51,956 nt of DNA from Meiothermus cerbereus DSM 11376 (GCF_000620065.1 NZ_JHVI01000026.1:1-51956), one strand, 5' to 3'. Counted from the stretch's first letter, positions 33,527-43,990 are shown. A program made the numbers and translations. The notes: generated from the sequence alone by a model not told the origin.

Positions 33527-33874
33527 CTACCTAGAAGCCTCACTAGCAAGCATCTTTCCAATGGCCTGCTCCAGAGGCTTGAGTTCATTCTCAATCACAT
33601 CCCAAAGCACCCGGCTATCCGCAGAGAAATAAGCATGAACCAGCACATCGCGCATCCCCGCAATGACACGCCACGGAATTTCGGGCTGCTTGAGGCGCAG
33701 CTCGTCGGGGATTTGCTTAACTGCCTCACCTATGACCAAAAAATTGCGAATACATGCATCTAAAACCAGTTCATTTTGGTCAAACTCCTCAAATACCAGC
33801 CCCTGAGTGTAGCGGCGGATGCGTGCCGCAGCCTCGAGAATATCCTGCAAATACAGATCTAGCCTACGCGACAC
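33527..33874 (-). CDS. hepT: HepT-like ribonuclease toxin (DUF86)
   Basis: 115 aa, HEPN fold. The catalytic Rx4-6H motif is in [10 protein letters not shown] (about residues 78-87, R-x4-H-A-Y), and the upstream helix [13 protein letters not shown] is typical of DUF86. In the HEPN/MNT systems the MNT partner neutralises HepT by adding AMP residues to a tyrosine near this motif (the Tyr of HAY). It overlaps the MntA-type gene by 11 bases, antitoxin first, which is the usual order. Confidence 0.88.
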   Translation of the reverse strand: MSRRLDLYLQDILEAAARIRRYTQGLVFEEFDQNELVLDACIRNFLVIGEAVKQIPDELRLKQPEIPWRVIAGMRDVLVHAYFSADSRVLWDVIENELKPLEQAIGKMLASEASR

Positions 33875-34151
33875 GCCTCAGGTCTCCCTCGAGTTCCTTA
33901 CGAAGCTGCGGTTTGAGGCTTCTTAGGGTAGTCAAATCAACAGCCACGCCAAGCCAATCCTCGAGCGCCAGCTTAAGCCCCACAAAATCACGCAACGTGT
34001 AGCGCTCCAGTTCAACCACAAAATCAACGTCGCTGCCGGGCCGTGCTTCACCCCTGGCCACCGAACCCGCAACATACAGCTTTTGAACACCAAAAGTACG
34101 CAGTTCGGCTAGGTGTTGGCGCAGGACATTTTGCAGCTCTGCAAGCGTCAC
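33864..34151 (-). CDS. mntA: MntA-like nucleotidyltransferase antitoxin
   Basis: 95 aa minimal nucleotidyltransferase. [19 protein letters not shown] (residues 29-47) contains the G-S-x-x-R-G and D41-x-D43 metal-binding aspartates. A third acidic position lies in VAVDLTTL. It should AMPylate and silence the neighbouring HepT toxin. The start is GTG at 34149-34151. The pair sits between a pseudogene and carA, a typical landing place for mobile toxin-antitoxin genes. Confidence 0.86.
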   Translation of the reverse strand: MTLAELQNVLRQHLAELRTFGVQKLYVAGSVARGEARPGSDVDFVVELERYTLRDFVGLKLALEDWLGVAVDLTTLRSLKPQLRKELEGDLRRVA

Positions 34152-34218
34152 AAGGTTATTTTAGCAAGCAAAACCCGAAAAAATCACCCGACCCGGACAA
34201 ACCAGAGCAAGAAGGGGC

Positions 34219-35385
34219 TCAAATCCCCAGACCGCCCACCCGCGCCTTCTCCACCGGCACCCCGGTCAGGCCGTTGAAAGCGTCCACCTCTTCCAAAAAG
34301 CGGTGGAACAGGTAGATCGAGTCGTGCGGGCCGGGGCAGGCCTCGGGGTGGTACTGCACGCTAAAGACCGGGTAGCGCAGGTGGGCCATGCCTTCCAGCG
34401 TCCCGTCGTTCAGGTTGATGTGGGTGGGCTTGAAGTCTTTGAGGGAGTCGGGGTCTACCGCGTAGCCGTGGTTCTGGCTGGTGATCTCGATCTTGCCGGT
34501 GAGCAGGTTCTTAACCGGGTGGTTGGCCCCCCGATGCCCAAACTTGAGCTTGAAGGTGCGCCCCCCTGCGGCCAGGCCCAAGAGCTGGTGGCCCAGGCAG
34601 ATGCCAAAGGTGGGCAACAAGCCCATCAGCTTCCAGAGGGTCTCGTGGGCGTAGCGGGGCATGCTGGGGTCGCCGGGGCCGTTGGAGACGAAGAGGCCGT
34701 GGGGCTCCAGGGCCATGATCTGCGCGGGGCTGGTCTTGCCCGGCACCACAATCAGCTCGAAGCCTAGCTCGGCCATGTAGCGCATCTGGGCGTGCTTGAT
34801 GCCAAAGTCCATCACCACCACCCGGCGCTGCCCCTTGAAGGTAGGGAACTGGTAGGGCAGCGGAGTGGAGACCTCTGGGGTCATGTCCCGCCCGTCAATA
34901 TCGGTCCATTTGCGGGCCTCTTCGCGCAGGGCGGCCAGGTCTTCGGGGGTAAAGCGGTAGCCGGGCGAACCGAAGTGGGTGGCATGGGCAATCACCCCTT
35001 TCATCACCCCGCCCTCGCGGATTTTGCGCACCAGGGCCCGGGTATCGATGCCCTCGAGGCCAATCACCCCGGTATCGCGCATAAACTCTTCCAGGCTCTG
35101 CTGGGCGCGGGGGCCGGCGGTGTATTTGCTGAACTCCCGCGCCACAAAGCCCCGCACCCAGGGCCGGTTGGACTCCATGTCGAAAACATTCACCCCGTAG
35201 TTGCCCTGGTGGGGGTAGGTCATCACCACGATCTGGCCGTGGTAGCTGGGGTCGGTCAGGATTTCCTGGTAGCCGGTCTGGGCGGTGTTGAACACCACCT
35301 CTCCCACGCTCTTACCCCGGTGACCAAAGGCGTAGCCGTGGTAGGCGGTGCCATCCTCGAGTACCAGCACTGCGCGTTCTCTCAT
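34219..35385 (-). CDS. carA: Carbamoyl-phosphate synthase small subunit
   Basis: 388 aa. The N-terminal domain ([16 protein letters not shown]..., [17 protein letters not shown]) is unique to CarA. The C-terminal class I glutamine amidotransferase has the nucleophile in [13 protein letters not shown] and the His/Glu pair in [13 protein letters not shown]. It releases ammonia from glutamine for the large subunit CarB, feeding arginine and pyrimidine synthesis. carB is not in the window. It is separated by 111 nt from the argA-like gene and probably has its own promoter there. Confidence 0.95.
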   Translation of the reverse strand: MRERAVLVLEDGTAYHGYAFGHRGKSVGEVVFNTAQTGYQEILTDPSYHGQIVVMTYPHQGNYGVNVFDMESNRPWVRGFVAREFSKYTAGPRAQQSLEEFMRDTGVIGLEGIDTRALVRKIREGGVMKGVIAHATHFGSPGYRFTPEDLAALREEARKWTDIDGRDMTPEVSTPLPYQFPTFKGQRRVVVMDFGIKHAQMRYMAELGFELIVVPGKTSPAQIMALEPHGLFVSNGPGDPSMPRYAHETLWKLMGLLPTFGICLGHQLLGLAAGGRTFKLKFGHRGANHPVKNLLTGKIEITSQNHGYAVDPDSLKDFKPTHINLNDGTLEGMAHLRYPVFSVQYHPEACPGPHDSIYLFHRFLEEVDAFNGLTGVPVEKARVGGLGI

Positions 35386-35427
35386 GCCCTAAGCCTCGCT
35401 TCCCAAACTGACAATATACACGCTTTT

Positions 35428-35441
35428 CGCATTTATATACA
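35428..35441. promoter_or_regulatory. Possible ARG box upstream of carA
   Basis: On the minus strand TGTATATAAATGCG resembles ArgR/AhrC operators (consensus around TGAATAAAAATGCA). It lies about 45 bases before the carA ATG, next to a TATATT that may be the -10 box. Match is partial. Confidence 0.3.
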
Positions 35442-35496
35442 GCCAACCTTCGAAAGTTGCATGAACCCCGTACTGGTGTGGACTCGTTCCGGCTGC

Positions 35497-36036
35497 TCAG
35501 ACCCGCTTATAGGCATTTTCGACGTCCAGCACCTTGGTCACCCCAATCTCGCGGCAGTTGTCGTAAAAGGGGCAGGCGCTGCACTCGGCAAACACCTTGG
35601 GGGGCAGGGCCTCGCGGGTGGTCACCTGGTAGCCCAGGTTGGTGAAGAACTTGACCTGCAGCGTCCAGGCAAAAATCTGGGGGATGCCCAGGTCCTTGGC
35701 CTCACGCTCGGCGGCCAGGGCAATCCAGCGGCCCAGGCCCTGCCCCTGGCGGTCGGGGTGGATGGCCAGACCCCGCACCTCGGCGATGTCGTGCCAGAGG
35801 ATGTGCAGGGCCCCGCTGCCCACGATCTGGCCGTCTTCGTCTTCCAGCACAAAAAAGTCGCGCAGATTTTCGTATAGGTGGTTGTGGCTGCGTACCAGCA
35901 TCAGGCCCCGCTCGGCCCAGTACTTGATGAGGGTGTAGATGGGGTCTACATCCTTCATGCGGGCCTTGCGCAGCTCCACATTGGCATCCCACCGCACCCT
36001 GGGCAACACGGTGGTTCCAATCTCAATGGTGTTCAT
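35497..36036 (-). CDS. ArgA-like N-acetylglutamate synthase (GNAT)
   Basis: 179 aa, GNAT fold: RKARMKDVDPIYTLIKYWAERGLML at the start, then the acetyl-CoA binding loop VRGLAIHPDRQGQGLGRWIAL (Q-x-x-G-x-G/A; about 88-107). The C-terminal region contains two cysteine motifs (ECSACPFYDNC). Short GNAT proteins of this type, located in arginine gene groups, serve as N-acetylglutamate synthase in several bacteria. Its position 21 bp before argH on the same strand supports that role. The CxxCPFxxxC tail might bind metal. The exact activity is inferred. Confidence 0.78.
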   Translation of the reverse strand: MNTIEIGTTVLPRVRWDANVELRKARMKDVDPIYTLIKYWAERGLMLVRSHNHLYENLRDFFVLEDEDGQIVGSGALHILWHDIAEVRGLAIHPDRQGQGLGRWIALAAEREAKDLGIPQIFAWTLQVKFFTNLGYQVTTREALPPKVFAECSACPFYDNCREIGVTKVLDVENAYKRV

Positions 36037-36057
36037 CTTCCCCCAAACCTCCCAATA

Positions 36058-37455
36058 TCATTCTTCGACCTCGAGCCGCGCTACCTGCAGGGCTTCCCGC
36101 ACCGCTTCGGGTGCTGTACCGCCGTAGCTTCGTCGTCGGTGGATGGCCGTCTCCAGGCGGGTGAGCGGCAGGGCGTCCTCGCCAAATAAGGGGTGAAAAC
36201 CTTGCAACTCGGACAGGCTCAAGTCGCGCAGTTCCTTGCCCGCTTCGGCGCAGTGCCGCACGATACGCCCGACCACGTGATGAGCTTCGCGGAAGGGCAA
36301 GCCCCGTTCAGCCAGATAGTCGGCCAGCTCGGTAGCCAGCGAGAAGCCCGACTCGGCGGCCCGGAACATGATCTGGGGGTTCCAGCGCAGGCCCGGCAGC
36401 ATGGCGGCCAGCAGCTTGACCGAGGCCCGGTAGGTGTCCACCGCATCGAAGAGGGGCTCTTTGTCCTCCTGCAGGTCTTTGTTGTAGGTCAGGGGCAGGC
36501 CCTTGGTGAGGGTGGCCAGGGCCACGAAGCTGCCCAGCACCCGGCCCGCCTTGCCCCGGATCAGCTCGGCGTGGTCGGCATTTTTCTTCTGCGGCATGAT
36601 CGAACTGCCGGTACTAAAGGCGTCGGGCAGGGTGGCAAAGCCGAACTCGAGGGTGGTGTAGAGGACAATCTCCTCGGCCAGGCGCGAGAGGGTGATCTGA
36701 GCGATGGCCAGGGCCGCCAGCACCTCGAGCACAAAGTCGCGCGAGGCCACCGCATCCATGGAGTTGCGCATGGGGCGGGCAAAGCCCAGGGCCTGTGCGG
36801 TGGCGTGGCGGTCGATGGGGAAGCCCGTACCGGCCAGGGCCGCGGCCCCCAGGGGCGACTCGTTGAGCCGGTTCAGGGCGTCCTGCAGGCGGCCTGCATC
36901 GCGGGAGATCATCTGGTAGTAGGCCAGAAACCAGTGCGAAAGCAAAACCGGCATGGCCCGTTGCAGATGGGTGTAGCCCGGAAGGATCAGGGGGGGCTCG
37001 AGGTACTTCTCGGCCTCCTGCACCAGCACCTTACGCAGCGCCTTGAGTTCCTCCAGCAGTCGGGTTAGCTCGCCCCGCACCCACAGGCGCAGGTCGGTGG
37101 CCACCTGGTCGTTGCGGCTGCGGGCGGTGTGCAGCTTGCCCCCTACCGGGCCAATAAGCTCGATCAGGCGGGCCTCAATGTTCATGTGCACGTCTTCCAG
37201 CTCTTCGCGCCACTGAAAGGTACCCCCCAAAATCTCCTGCTCTACCGCCAAAAGGCCCTGGCGAATCTGGGCCTCTTCCTCGGGGGTAAGGATGCCCTGC
37301 TGGGCCAACATGGCCGCATGGGCCAGCGAGCCCTGGATATCCACCAGGGCCAAGCGACGGTCAAAGGTCCAGGAGGCGTTGAACTCTTGCGCGATTTTGC
37401 TGGGGGCCTCGCTGAAGCGGCCTCCCCAGGTTTTTTGAGCGGTGTCCTGGCTCAA
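36058..37455 (-). CDS. argH: Argininosuccinate lyase
   Basis: 465 aa, full length. The fumarase/aspartase superfamily signature [12 protein letters not shown] (about 284-295) is present. So are [16 protein letters not shown] (about 112-127), TGFPIDRH and the opening KTWGGRFSE. It splits argininosuccinate into arginine and fumarate. The start codon appears to be TTG (37453-37455) with GAGGGGGGA upstream. It is part of a same-strand group argG - GNAT - argH - argA-like, with gaps of 11 to 61 nt. Confidence 0.95.
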   Translation of the reverse strand: MSQDTAQKTWGGRFSEAPSKIAQEFNASWTFDRRLALVDIQGSLAHAAMLAQQGILTPEEEAQIRQGLLAVEQEILGGTFQWREELEDVHMNIEARLIELIGPVGGKLHTARSRNDQVATDLRLWVRGELTRLLEELKALRKVLVQEAEKYLEPPLILPGYTHLQRAMPVLLSHWFLAYYQMISRDAGRLQDALNRLNESPLGAAALAGTGFPIDRHATAQALGFARPMRNSMDAVASRDFVLEVLAALAIAQITLSRLAEEIVLYTTLEFGFATLPDAFSTGSSIMPQKKNADHAELIRGKAGRVLGSFVALATLTKGLPLTYNKDLQEDKEPLFDAVDTYRASVKLLAAMLPGLRWNPQIMFRAAESGFSLATELADYLAERGLPFREAHHVVGRIVRHCAEAGKELRDLSLSELQGFHPLFGEDALPLTRLETAIHRRRSYGGTAPEAVREALQVARLEVEE

Positions 37456-37516
37456 AAATCCCCCCTCTCCCCCCGAAGATTACGCGGGAGTGTAAATACA
37501 ATCTTGCGCTTGCGCT

Positions 37517-38014
37517 TCACGATAGCACCTCGAGCTTTTTCGACATCACAAATGGCGCTGGGGTTTTGGGGTTGGGTGTGCTGTAGCGCAGGCTGGGATC
37601 GTAGGAAAAACCAAACTGGGTGTACCACTTCAGCAGTTTGGGCTGGTCGTGGCGCACGGCCAGGCGCAGCTCCCTGGCCCGAAGCTCAAAGGCCTGGCGG
37701 AACACAGCTTCCATCAGCCGATGAGCCACCCCTTGCTGGCGGTACTCAGGAAGCACCCCCAGTTTTTTGACCTCCCACACCCCCCGCTCCAGCGGGTGCG
37801 GATGCCGCACCAGCCGTACTGTACCCACCACCGCTTCCCCGTCCAGCGCCACCCAGGCATAGCCACGCTCGAGGTCGGCCCGTACCTGCGCGGGGCTTTC
37901 TTGGTGACCGGAGGAGTCGGGGGCCACCCGGTCGGCCCAGGCCCGGCGCACCACCTGGGCCACGGCCTCCGCATCGGCGGGGGTGGCAGGGCGAATCTGC
38001 ACCAGGGCGGACAT
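37517..38014 (-). CDS. GNAT-family N-acetyltransferase
   Basis: 165 aa. Acetyl-CoA-binding motif A is VKKLGVLPEYRQQGVAHRLMEAV (about 84-106), followed by KLLKWYTQFGFSYD. The substrate is not evident. It lies 11 nt after argG and before argH, hence co-transcribed with arginine genes. It may act in that pathway or be a passenger; the separate argA-like gene nearby is the stronger candidate for N-acetylglutamate synthesis. Confidence 0.82.
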   Translation of the reverse strand: MSALVQIRPATPADAEAVAQVVRRAWADRVAPDSSGHQESPAQVRADLERGYAWVALDGEAVVGTVRLVRHPHPLERGVWEVKKLGVLPEYRQQGVAHRLMEAVFRQAFELRARELRLAVRHDQPKLLKWYTQFGFSYDPSLRYSTPNPKTPAPFVMSKKLEVLS

Positions 38015-38025
38015 ACTCGGCTCCT

Positions 38026-39219
<1,194 letters not shown>

Positions 39220-39316
39220 TCATTCACCTCGAGGGGCTTTGGGCCCCACACAAAGCCATACAGTACCGCCAAAGCGCATTCGAAACAACCGCTGGGGCGC
39301 TCGAGCATACCGTATA

Positions 39317-39345
39317 AGGATACATACCGCAGCAAACCCGGTCAA
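39317..39345 (-). promoter_or_regulatory. argG promoter
   Basis: On the minus strand TTGACC (39340-39345), 17 bp, TATCCT (39317-39322), about 100 bases before the argG ATG. The 310 nt between argG and plsY hold this promoter, the possible ARG boxes at 39447-39481 and no gene. Confidence 0.6.
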
Positions 39346-39446
39346 GGCAGATTATGTCAAAATTCTAGAAGAAAAATCTCGAGTTCACAACCTGTCCTCC
39401 GGTGCAATATAGCTGCATGTTCATGCCGTGGCTCGCCGATGCAAAG

Positions 39447-39481
39447 CGAATAAATGTAGGGCATTTCTGCATAAATGTTCG
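39447..39481. promoter_or_regulatory. Possible tandem ARG boxes
   Basis: CGAATAAATGTAG (39447-39459) and TGCATAAATGTTCG (39468-39481) are similar AT-rich imperfect palindromes with centres 21 bp apart, the spacing of ArgR box pairs in E. coli. They lie about 100 bp upstream of the argG promoter and 50 bp before plsY. Confidence 0.35.
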
Positions 39482-39529
39482 AGCAGGTGGTCTTCGCGGG
39501 GCAGTCCGCCATCTGGTAGCCTGGGCGCT

Positions 39530-40126
39530 ATGGAATGGCTTTACGCGGCCCTGGCCGGCTATGGGCTCGGTTCGCTGCCCTTTGCCTACTGGTTTGGCCT
39601 GCTGCAAAACAAAAACCTGCTGGCCGAAGGTTCGGGCAACGTCGGAACCCTCAACGCCTGGCGGGTGCTGGGGGCGGTGCCAGGGCTGATGGTGATGGTG
39701 CTGGATGTGGCCAAGGGCCTGATGGCGGTGGCCCTGGGCGAGTTTTTGGCGCGTGACCCGAACGGTGGGCTGCTGGCCGGTGCGCTGGCAGTGCTGGGGC
39801 ATTGCTACTCGGTCTGGCTCCTGGGACGAGGTGGTAAGGGCATTGCCCCCAGCATCGGGGTTCTCTTTGCCATCAACCCGTGGCTTCTGGCCGCTGCCGG
39901 TGGGGCTTTTGGTCTGGCCTACCTGCTAACGCGCCACCCCTACCGCAGTGTGGCGCTGGCGGCGCTGGCCTTTCCGCTGGCCTCGAGCGCAGTCGGCGGC
40001 AGCCTTAGCTACTTGTGGTTTGGCTTTGGGGTGGCGTTGCCCGTGCTGCTCAAGCACCTGGCCGAGTGGAACCGCCCGCCGGGGCAATTGCCCGCTCGAG
40101 CCGGCAAAGGCAAGCCCAGGCCCTGA
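39530..40126 (+). CDS. plsY: Acyl-phosphate:glycerol-3-phosphate acyltransferase PlsY
   Basis: 198 aa with five membrane helices. PlsY motifs: GSLPFAYWFG (about 14-23), AEGSGNVGTLNAWRVLG (SGNxGxxN, about 32-48), GHCYSVWLLGRGGKGIAP (about 91-108) and the third loop near NPWLLAAA. It acylates glycerol-3-phosphate, the first step of phospholipid synthesis. The ATG at 39530 gives the family length; an earlier frame start adds a non-conserved basic stretch. TAGCCT seven bases upstream fits the leaderless pattern. Confidence 0.9.
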   Translation: MEWLYAALAGYGLGSLPFAYWFGLLQNKNLLAEGSGNVGTLNAWRVLGAVPGLMVMVLDVAKGLMAVALGEFLARDPNGGLLAGALAVLGHCYSVWLLGRGGKGIAPSIGVLFAINPWLLAAAGGAFGLAYLLTRHPYRSVALAALAFPLASSAVGGSLSYLWFGFGVALPVLLKHLAEWNRPPGQLPARAGKGKPRP

Positions 40127-40156
40127 GCCAAACTGGGTTGGGGCAAAGGCAATTTT

Positions 40157-41261
40157 TCATCCGGAGGGCTCCTGCTTCTCCTCTGCCTGTCTTCCTGGAA
40201 CCTTTGCCGCAAGGTACAAAACTGCCCCCAGCGCACCCACCGCCAGCGCGGTGGCCTGCAGGGTCCCAGCAGCGCCCAGGGCGCTCGAGAGCGGCCTAAC
40301 CAGCCCCAGCACTGGCAGCACCCCCAGCGCCAGGCTCACGTTCACCAGGCTGAAGACCCGCCCCAGAAACGGCCTGGGCACTGTCGCCTGCAACAGCGAC
40401 TGGGTGGCCACCCCGGAGATGTCGAAGAGGATGCCGCTCAAGAAGAAAACCGCCAGAAGCATGGGAAACGTGGGGAAAGTCGCGCCCAGCAGCATGGGGG
40501 CGGCCAGCAGGGTGTTGAGCAAGACCACCAGCGGAAGGCTGGGAATGCCTTTCTTTAGAGCCCCCAGCATAGCCACCCCCACCACGCCCCCCAGGGTGAG
40601 GCTGGTATACAAGAGCCCCAGGCCCGCGGCCCCGATCTGGGCCACCTCCAGCGAGATGGGCACCATCACGATCTCCACCACCCGCCAGAACAAAGAGGTG
40701 AGCATGGAAAGTAGCAAGATGGTCAGCACTGTTTTGCGGATCACGGCAAAACGCATTCCCTCGGCGGCCTCGGCCCAGAGGGTGCTGCCCCAGCGAGGCG
40801 GTGACCTTGCCCAAAACCATCCGCAGGGCGTTGGCAGAGACCGGGGCCTCTTTGGGCACCAGGGAGGGTACCACCGCGGCCATGGTGGGGCTGACCAGGC
40901 CCTCTACGGTCTGGATCAGGAAGACCAGCGGGTAGACCAGCAAAGGCTCCAGGAGCACCAGCACCAGGCTGGCCGAGAGCAGCGCGCTCAGCAGGTAACC
41001 CCCCACCAGGGTTTGACGCCGATCCCAGCGATCGGCCAGGGCGCCGGTGAAGGGCTGGATGAGGAGCCTCGAGGCCACCCGCACCGCCCAGATCCCCGCC
41101 AGCGAGGCCACCGACCCGGTGGCGCTGAAAACCGCCACACTCAGGGCCAGTACCGTGAACTGACTGCCCAGGCTGGAGAGGGCCGTGGCCCAGAGCAGCC
41201 GGGCGTACGGGGGGTGCTCCAGCGCGGGGTAGTGGCGGCGCAGCCAGGCCAGCAAGGGCAT
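40157..41261 (-). pseudogene. MFS transporter, frameshifted
   Basis: Two minus-strand frames together give a complete major facilitator protein of about 365 aa with about 11-12 helices. The first part (from ATG 41261, with AAGGAGG upstream) ends near VLGKVTASLG; the second resumes with STLWAEAAEGMRFAVI and runs to 40157. The break is at a run of four G (40788-40791 on the opposite strand); deleting one G restores the frame. Motif A remains: GALADRWDRRQTLVGG. It starts 11 nt after the ABC exporter gene, so it belongs to the same unit and may have exported the same product or provided immunity. Either a real pseudogene or a sequencing error. Confidence 0.75.
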
Positions 41262-41272
41262 TCCCGCCTCCT

Positions 41273-43060
41273 TCAGCCGGGCTGGTAGAGTCGAGCCTGC
41301 AAGCCCCAGAGCTCGGCATAGGTTCCGCCTCGCTCGAGCAGGGCCCGGTGGGTTCCCTCCTCCACCAGGCGGCCCTCCCGCAGCACCAGAATCCGGTCGG
41401 CCATCTGCACCGAGGCCAGCCGGTGGGTGATGAGCAGCACCGTCTTGCCCTGGGCCAGCTCTGCAAAGCGTCCGTAGAGGTGGGCTTCCTCTTTGGGGTC
41501 GAGGGAGGCGGTGGGCTCGTCGAGGATCAGAAGCTCCGCCTGACGGAAAAAAGCCCGGACAAGGGCGAGCCGCTGCCACTCCCCTAAAGACAGCTCCGTA
41601 CCCCCGAAAGCTTTGGAGAGAAGAGCCTCGGCACCCAGCCGCCGCAGCAGTTCCGAAGCGCCCCCGGCGCGGGCAGCCTCTTCCAAACGCCCAAGGTCAG
41701 ATTGGTGCTCTAAATCCGCAAGGACAATGTTTTCCCGCAGCGTCAGTGCGTAGCGACCAAAGTCCTGGAACACTGCCGCCACCAGGCGCCACCAGGCCTC
41801 CAGGTCTAATTCCCGCAGGTCTACCCCATCCACCAAAATACGGCCCTGGCTGGGGTCGTAGAAGCGGAGCAGAAGCTTAACCAGTGTGGTTTTACCGGCC
41901 CCGTTCTCCCCCACAATGGCCAACCGCTCCCCCCGACGCATTACAAAGGAGATCCCCTCCAACGCGCGCCGGCCATCTGGGTAGTTAAACCCCACGTTTT
42001 CAAAGCGAATCTCCTCAAAGCCCCGCACCATTCGGCCTGCGTTTGAAGGGGCCAGCGCAGAGGAGCGGGCCAGGAAGCCCTCGAGCCGTTCGAAGTACAG
42101 AAGGCTCTCGTATAGCATGCCCCCGTCCTGCACCAAGCCGTAGAGGTTTTGCTGCAGGCTCCCCACCGACTGTAACAAGAGCACCAGGCTCCCCAGCCCG
42201 CTCGCGCCCGAGAGGGCCTGACGCAGGCCTAGGTACAGCGCTGCCGCCGTGGCCAGAGCGCTGACAAAAACCAAGCCGCTGGCCCCCAGGGCCTGCCGCC
42301 CGCGCGCGCGGCGGAGCTCTTGGTATAGCCGCCCAAAAGCCTCGAGATAGCGCCCACGGAAAAAAGGAAGCAGCCCAAACAGGCGCACCTCCTTGGCCGC
42401 CTCGGGGTTGAGCAAAGTCTCGGCATAGTAGCGCATCCTGCGGGCCTCGGGAGCGCTGAAGAGCACCGCCTCCCACACCCCTTTTTGCAACCTGAAGGTC
42501 AGCAGCGCTTGGGGCAGGGTGGCCAGCAGCAACAACAAGGGGAAAACAGGGGCCAACGTCAGGAGCAAGAGCAGCACCCCGGCCACAGCAATACCCCCAC
42601 GAAAGGCATTGCCGAAAAAAACCAACAGATTGAGCGGCTGATAGGGTGCTTGATCGCGCAGCACCTGAAGCTCATCGTAAAAACCAGCGTCCTCAAAGGG
42701 GGTGAGATCGGGCAGGCCGGCTGCTTTCTCCATCAGCAGTAGGTGTACCCGGGCGGTGAGCTTTTCGTTCACCGAACCCTGTAGGTAGGCCACCCAGGGC
42801 ACCAGCAAAAAGTCGAGGGCAAACAGCAAGGCCAGCCCTAAGAGCGGCCCTAGCAACGCAGTTGTAAAGGCGCCGCTGCCCAACCCATAGGCCAAACCGT
42901 CTACCAAAGCCCGCGTCGCGCTTAACACCCCCACCGGTATCAGGCCGCTTGCGGCAAGGAGGCCCACCAAGAGGGTGGCCTCGAGGGGGGCCGCTCGAAA
43001 AACCTGCCGCAGCGCCGGAACGATTTGGCGTAACAGGGAGCGCCTATGAGCCAGTCGCAA
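41273..43060 (-). CDS. ABC exporter, fused permease-ATPase
   Basis: 595 aa. A six-helix exporter domain (about 20-320) and an ATPase domain: Walker A VGENGAGKTT (about 389-398), Q-loop VFQDFGRY, signature LSLGEWQRLALVRA (about 495-508), Walker B LLILDEPTASLD and switch H in ITHR. The signature reads LSLGE in place of LSGGQ; the GEWQR variant is common in exporters of bacteriocins and other modified peptides. No peptidase domain is fused. It overlaps the preceding 183-aa gene by 17 bases, so both are one unit. A peptide substrate is inferred from the neighbours. Confidence 0.82.
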   Translation of the reverse strand: MRLAHRRSLLRQIVPALRQVFRAAPLEATLLVGLLAASGLIPVGVLSATRALVDGLAYGLGSGAFTTALLGPLLGLALLFALDFLLVPWVAYLQGSVNEKLTARVHLLLMEKAAGLPDLTPFEDAGFYDELQVLRDQAPYQPLNLLVFFGNAFRGGIAVAGVLLLLLTLAPVFPLLLLLATLPQALLTFRLQKGVWEAVLFSAPEARRMRYYAETLLNPEAAKEVRLFGLLPFFRGRYLEAFGRLYQELRRARGRQALGASGLVFVSALATAAALYLGLRQALSGASGLGSLVLLLQSVGSLQQNLYGLVQDGGMLYESLLYFERLEGFLARSSALAPSNAGRMVRGFEEIRFENVGFNYPDGRRALEGISFVMRRGERLAIVGENGAGKTTLVKLLLRFYDPSQGRILVDGVDLRELDLEAWWRLVAAVFQDFGRYALTLRENIVLADLEHQSDLGRLEEAARAGGASELLRRLGAEALLSKAFGGTELSLGEWQRLALVRAFFRQAELLILDEPTASLDPKEEAHLYGRFAELAQGKTVLLITHRLASVQMADRILVLREGRLVEEGTHRALLERGGTYAELWGLQARLYQPG

Positions 43061-43595
43061 CCACCTCCCGGTTTGCCTCTCTAGCCCAACGCCCAGGGTT
43101 TATGTAGTTTGAGGCAATATGGGCCCACTCTTCAGAGGTAATCGGGCAAACTTCCTCGACAATATACCTTTTCCGCATGGGCTTTGCGGAGTCGTGACGC
43201 AGGATTGCCTTATGCCCCTCAGGAACCTCTACTATCACGAAAGATTCACCTTCTTCATCCCACTCCCAAATCGGTACCCTGCCTGCCAAGGCATAAAAGG
43301 CACCCCTGTTCTCATCAAGATTTCGAGCATGCATGCTTGACGGACAAAGCCAACAAGACGTGCGGTATTTCCCGCAAGCCACTACCTCGAGGGGTCGAAC
43401 GTAGTAGCGAAACTTGTACACTTCACCAAAGAAGATCAAAGAAGGCTGCTCAAATGGATGAGCAATGTTGCCCCCTTGTGGATCAAGGACGTAGGCAAGT
43501 TCCGAGCTAGGTTCTAGACGAACAACCAGACCAAAATCGTCCCGCACTTCAACCCAACCGTTCAAAGTTCTGAGCTGGTCTCCGACGCTCAGCAC
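43044..43595 (-). CDS. Unknown 183-aa protein in peptide-export unit
   Basis: I do not recognise this family. It starts at GTG 43593-43595, six bases after the stop of a 29-codon ORF, and overlaps the ABC exporter gene by 17 bases. The protein is beta-rich at the N-terminus (GWVEVRDDFGLVVRLEP). A CWLCPSSMHARN segment (C-x2-C, about residues 82-93) could bind metal or form a disulfide. The C-terminal half is charged with several Trp residues (IWEWDEEGESF). No signal peptide or membrane helix. Base composition is lower in GC than the core genes. Its place suggests a processing, immunity or peptide-binding role for an exported peptide. Confidence 0.6.
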   Translation of the reverse strand: MLSVGDQLRTLNGWVEVRDDFGLVVRLEPSSELAYVLDPQGGNIAHPFEQPSLIFFGEVYKFRYYVRPLEVVACGKYRTSCWLCPSSMHARNLDENRGAFYALAGRVPIWEWDEEGESFVIVEVPEGHKAILRHDSAKPMRKRYIVEEVCPITSEEWAHIASNYINPGRWAREANREVVATGS

Positions 43596-43601
43596 CGTGT
43601 C

Positions 43602-43691
43602 CTACGCCAAATGTACCTCCTTCCCTCGGCGAAGAAGGATTGGTTGGTTGTTCTGGTCTTCCCAAATGATCCTGTTGATCCAGTATTTCAT
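43602..43691 (-). CDS. 29-aa ORF, possible peptide precursor or leader
   Basis: ATG 43689-43691, preceded by AAAGGGGG, opens a 29-codon frame: MKYWINRIIWEDQNNQP followed by ILLRRGKEVHLA. It is the first frame after the GGTTAC array on the minus strand and ends six bases before the 183-aa gene. It has no cysteines. It could be the substrate of the exporter, a regulatory leader peptide, or chance; coupling to the next start codon favours translation. Confidence 0.4.
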   Translation of the reverse strand: MKYWINRIIWEDQNNQPILLRRGKEVHLA

Positions 43692-43754
43692 GGCCGTAAA
43701 CCCCCTTTCACTTTTAGCCTGTACTAAAGGCACTTTCACCCTAGCACCCCCCAC

Positions 43755-43827
43755 GTAACCAAACCCCCTCTCAGAATGGTTACGTTCTTAACTCATTTTG
43801 GTTACCTTCCCTCTCATATTGGTTACC
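43755..43827. promoter_or_regulatory. GGTTAC site array, copy 1
   Basis: TGGTTACG at 43777 and TGGTTACC at 43799 and 43820 are direct repeats 22 and 21 bp apart, plus an inverted GTAACC at 43755-43760. Sites two helical turns apart on one face of DNA are typical of cooperative activator binding. The array lies between the plus-strand peptide gene (43850) and the minus-strand unit starting at 43691, where TAGGGT (43738-43743) is a candidate -10 box. Confidence 0.6.
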
Positions 43828-43849
43828 TTGCCCTTGCAAGGATGGAGGT

Positions 43850-43990
43850 ATGCGCAGGGTGAGGTGGTTTTTGTTGTTGCTGATTCTGCTGGCTTTGGGT
43901 TGGAAGGAGTTGGGCTACGCCTGCACCCGCCCCGACTGTGTTCCACCGGGGGTGGTGCGCTCGGGGGAGGCTAGCGGTACTGGGCGCTGA
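43850..43990 (+). CDS. Small secreted two-cysteine peptide, copy 1
   Basis: 46 aa: a basic start (MRRVRW), a hydrophobic core (FLLLLILLALGW), then KELGYA and CTRPDCVPPGVVRSGEASG with Cys at 25 and 30. Cleavage after GYA (Gly at -3, Ala at -1) would release a 22-residue peptide beginning with Cys. AAGGA stands seven bases before the ATG. The second copy differs at only two residues (Leu10 to Ser, Val35 to Ala), so the frame is kept. It may be a pheromone-like signal or a bacteriocin. No known family recognised. Confidence 0.6.
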   Translation: MRRVRWFLLLLILLALGWKELGYACTRPDCVPPGVVRSGEASGTGR

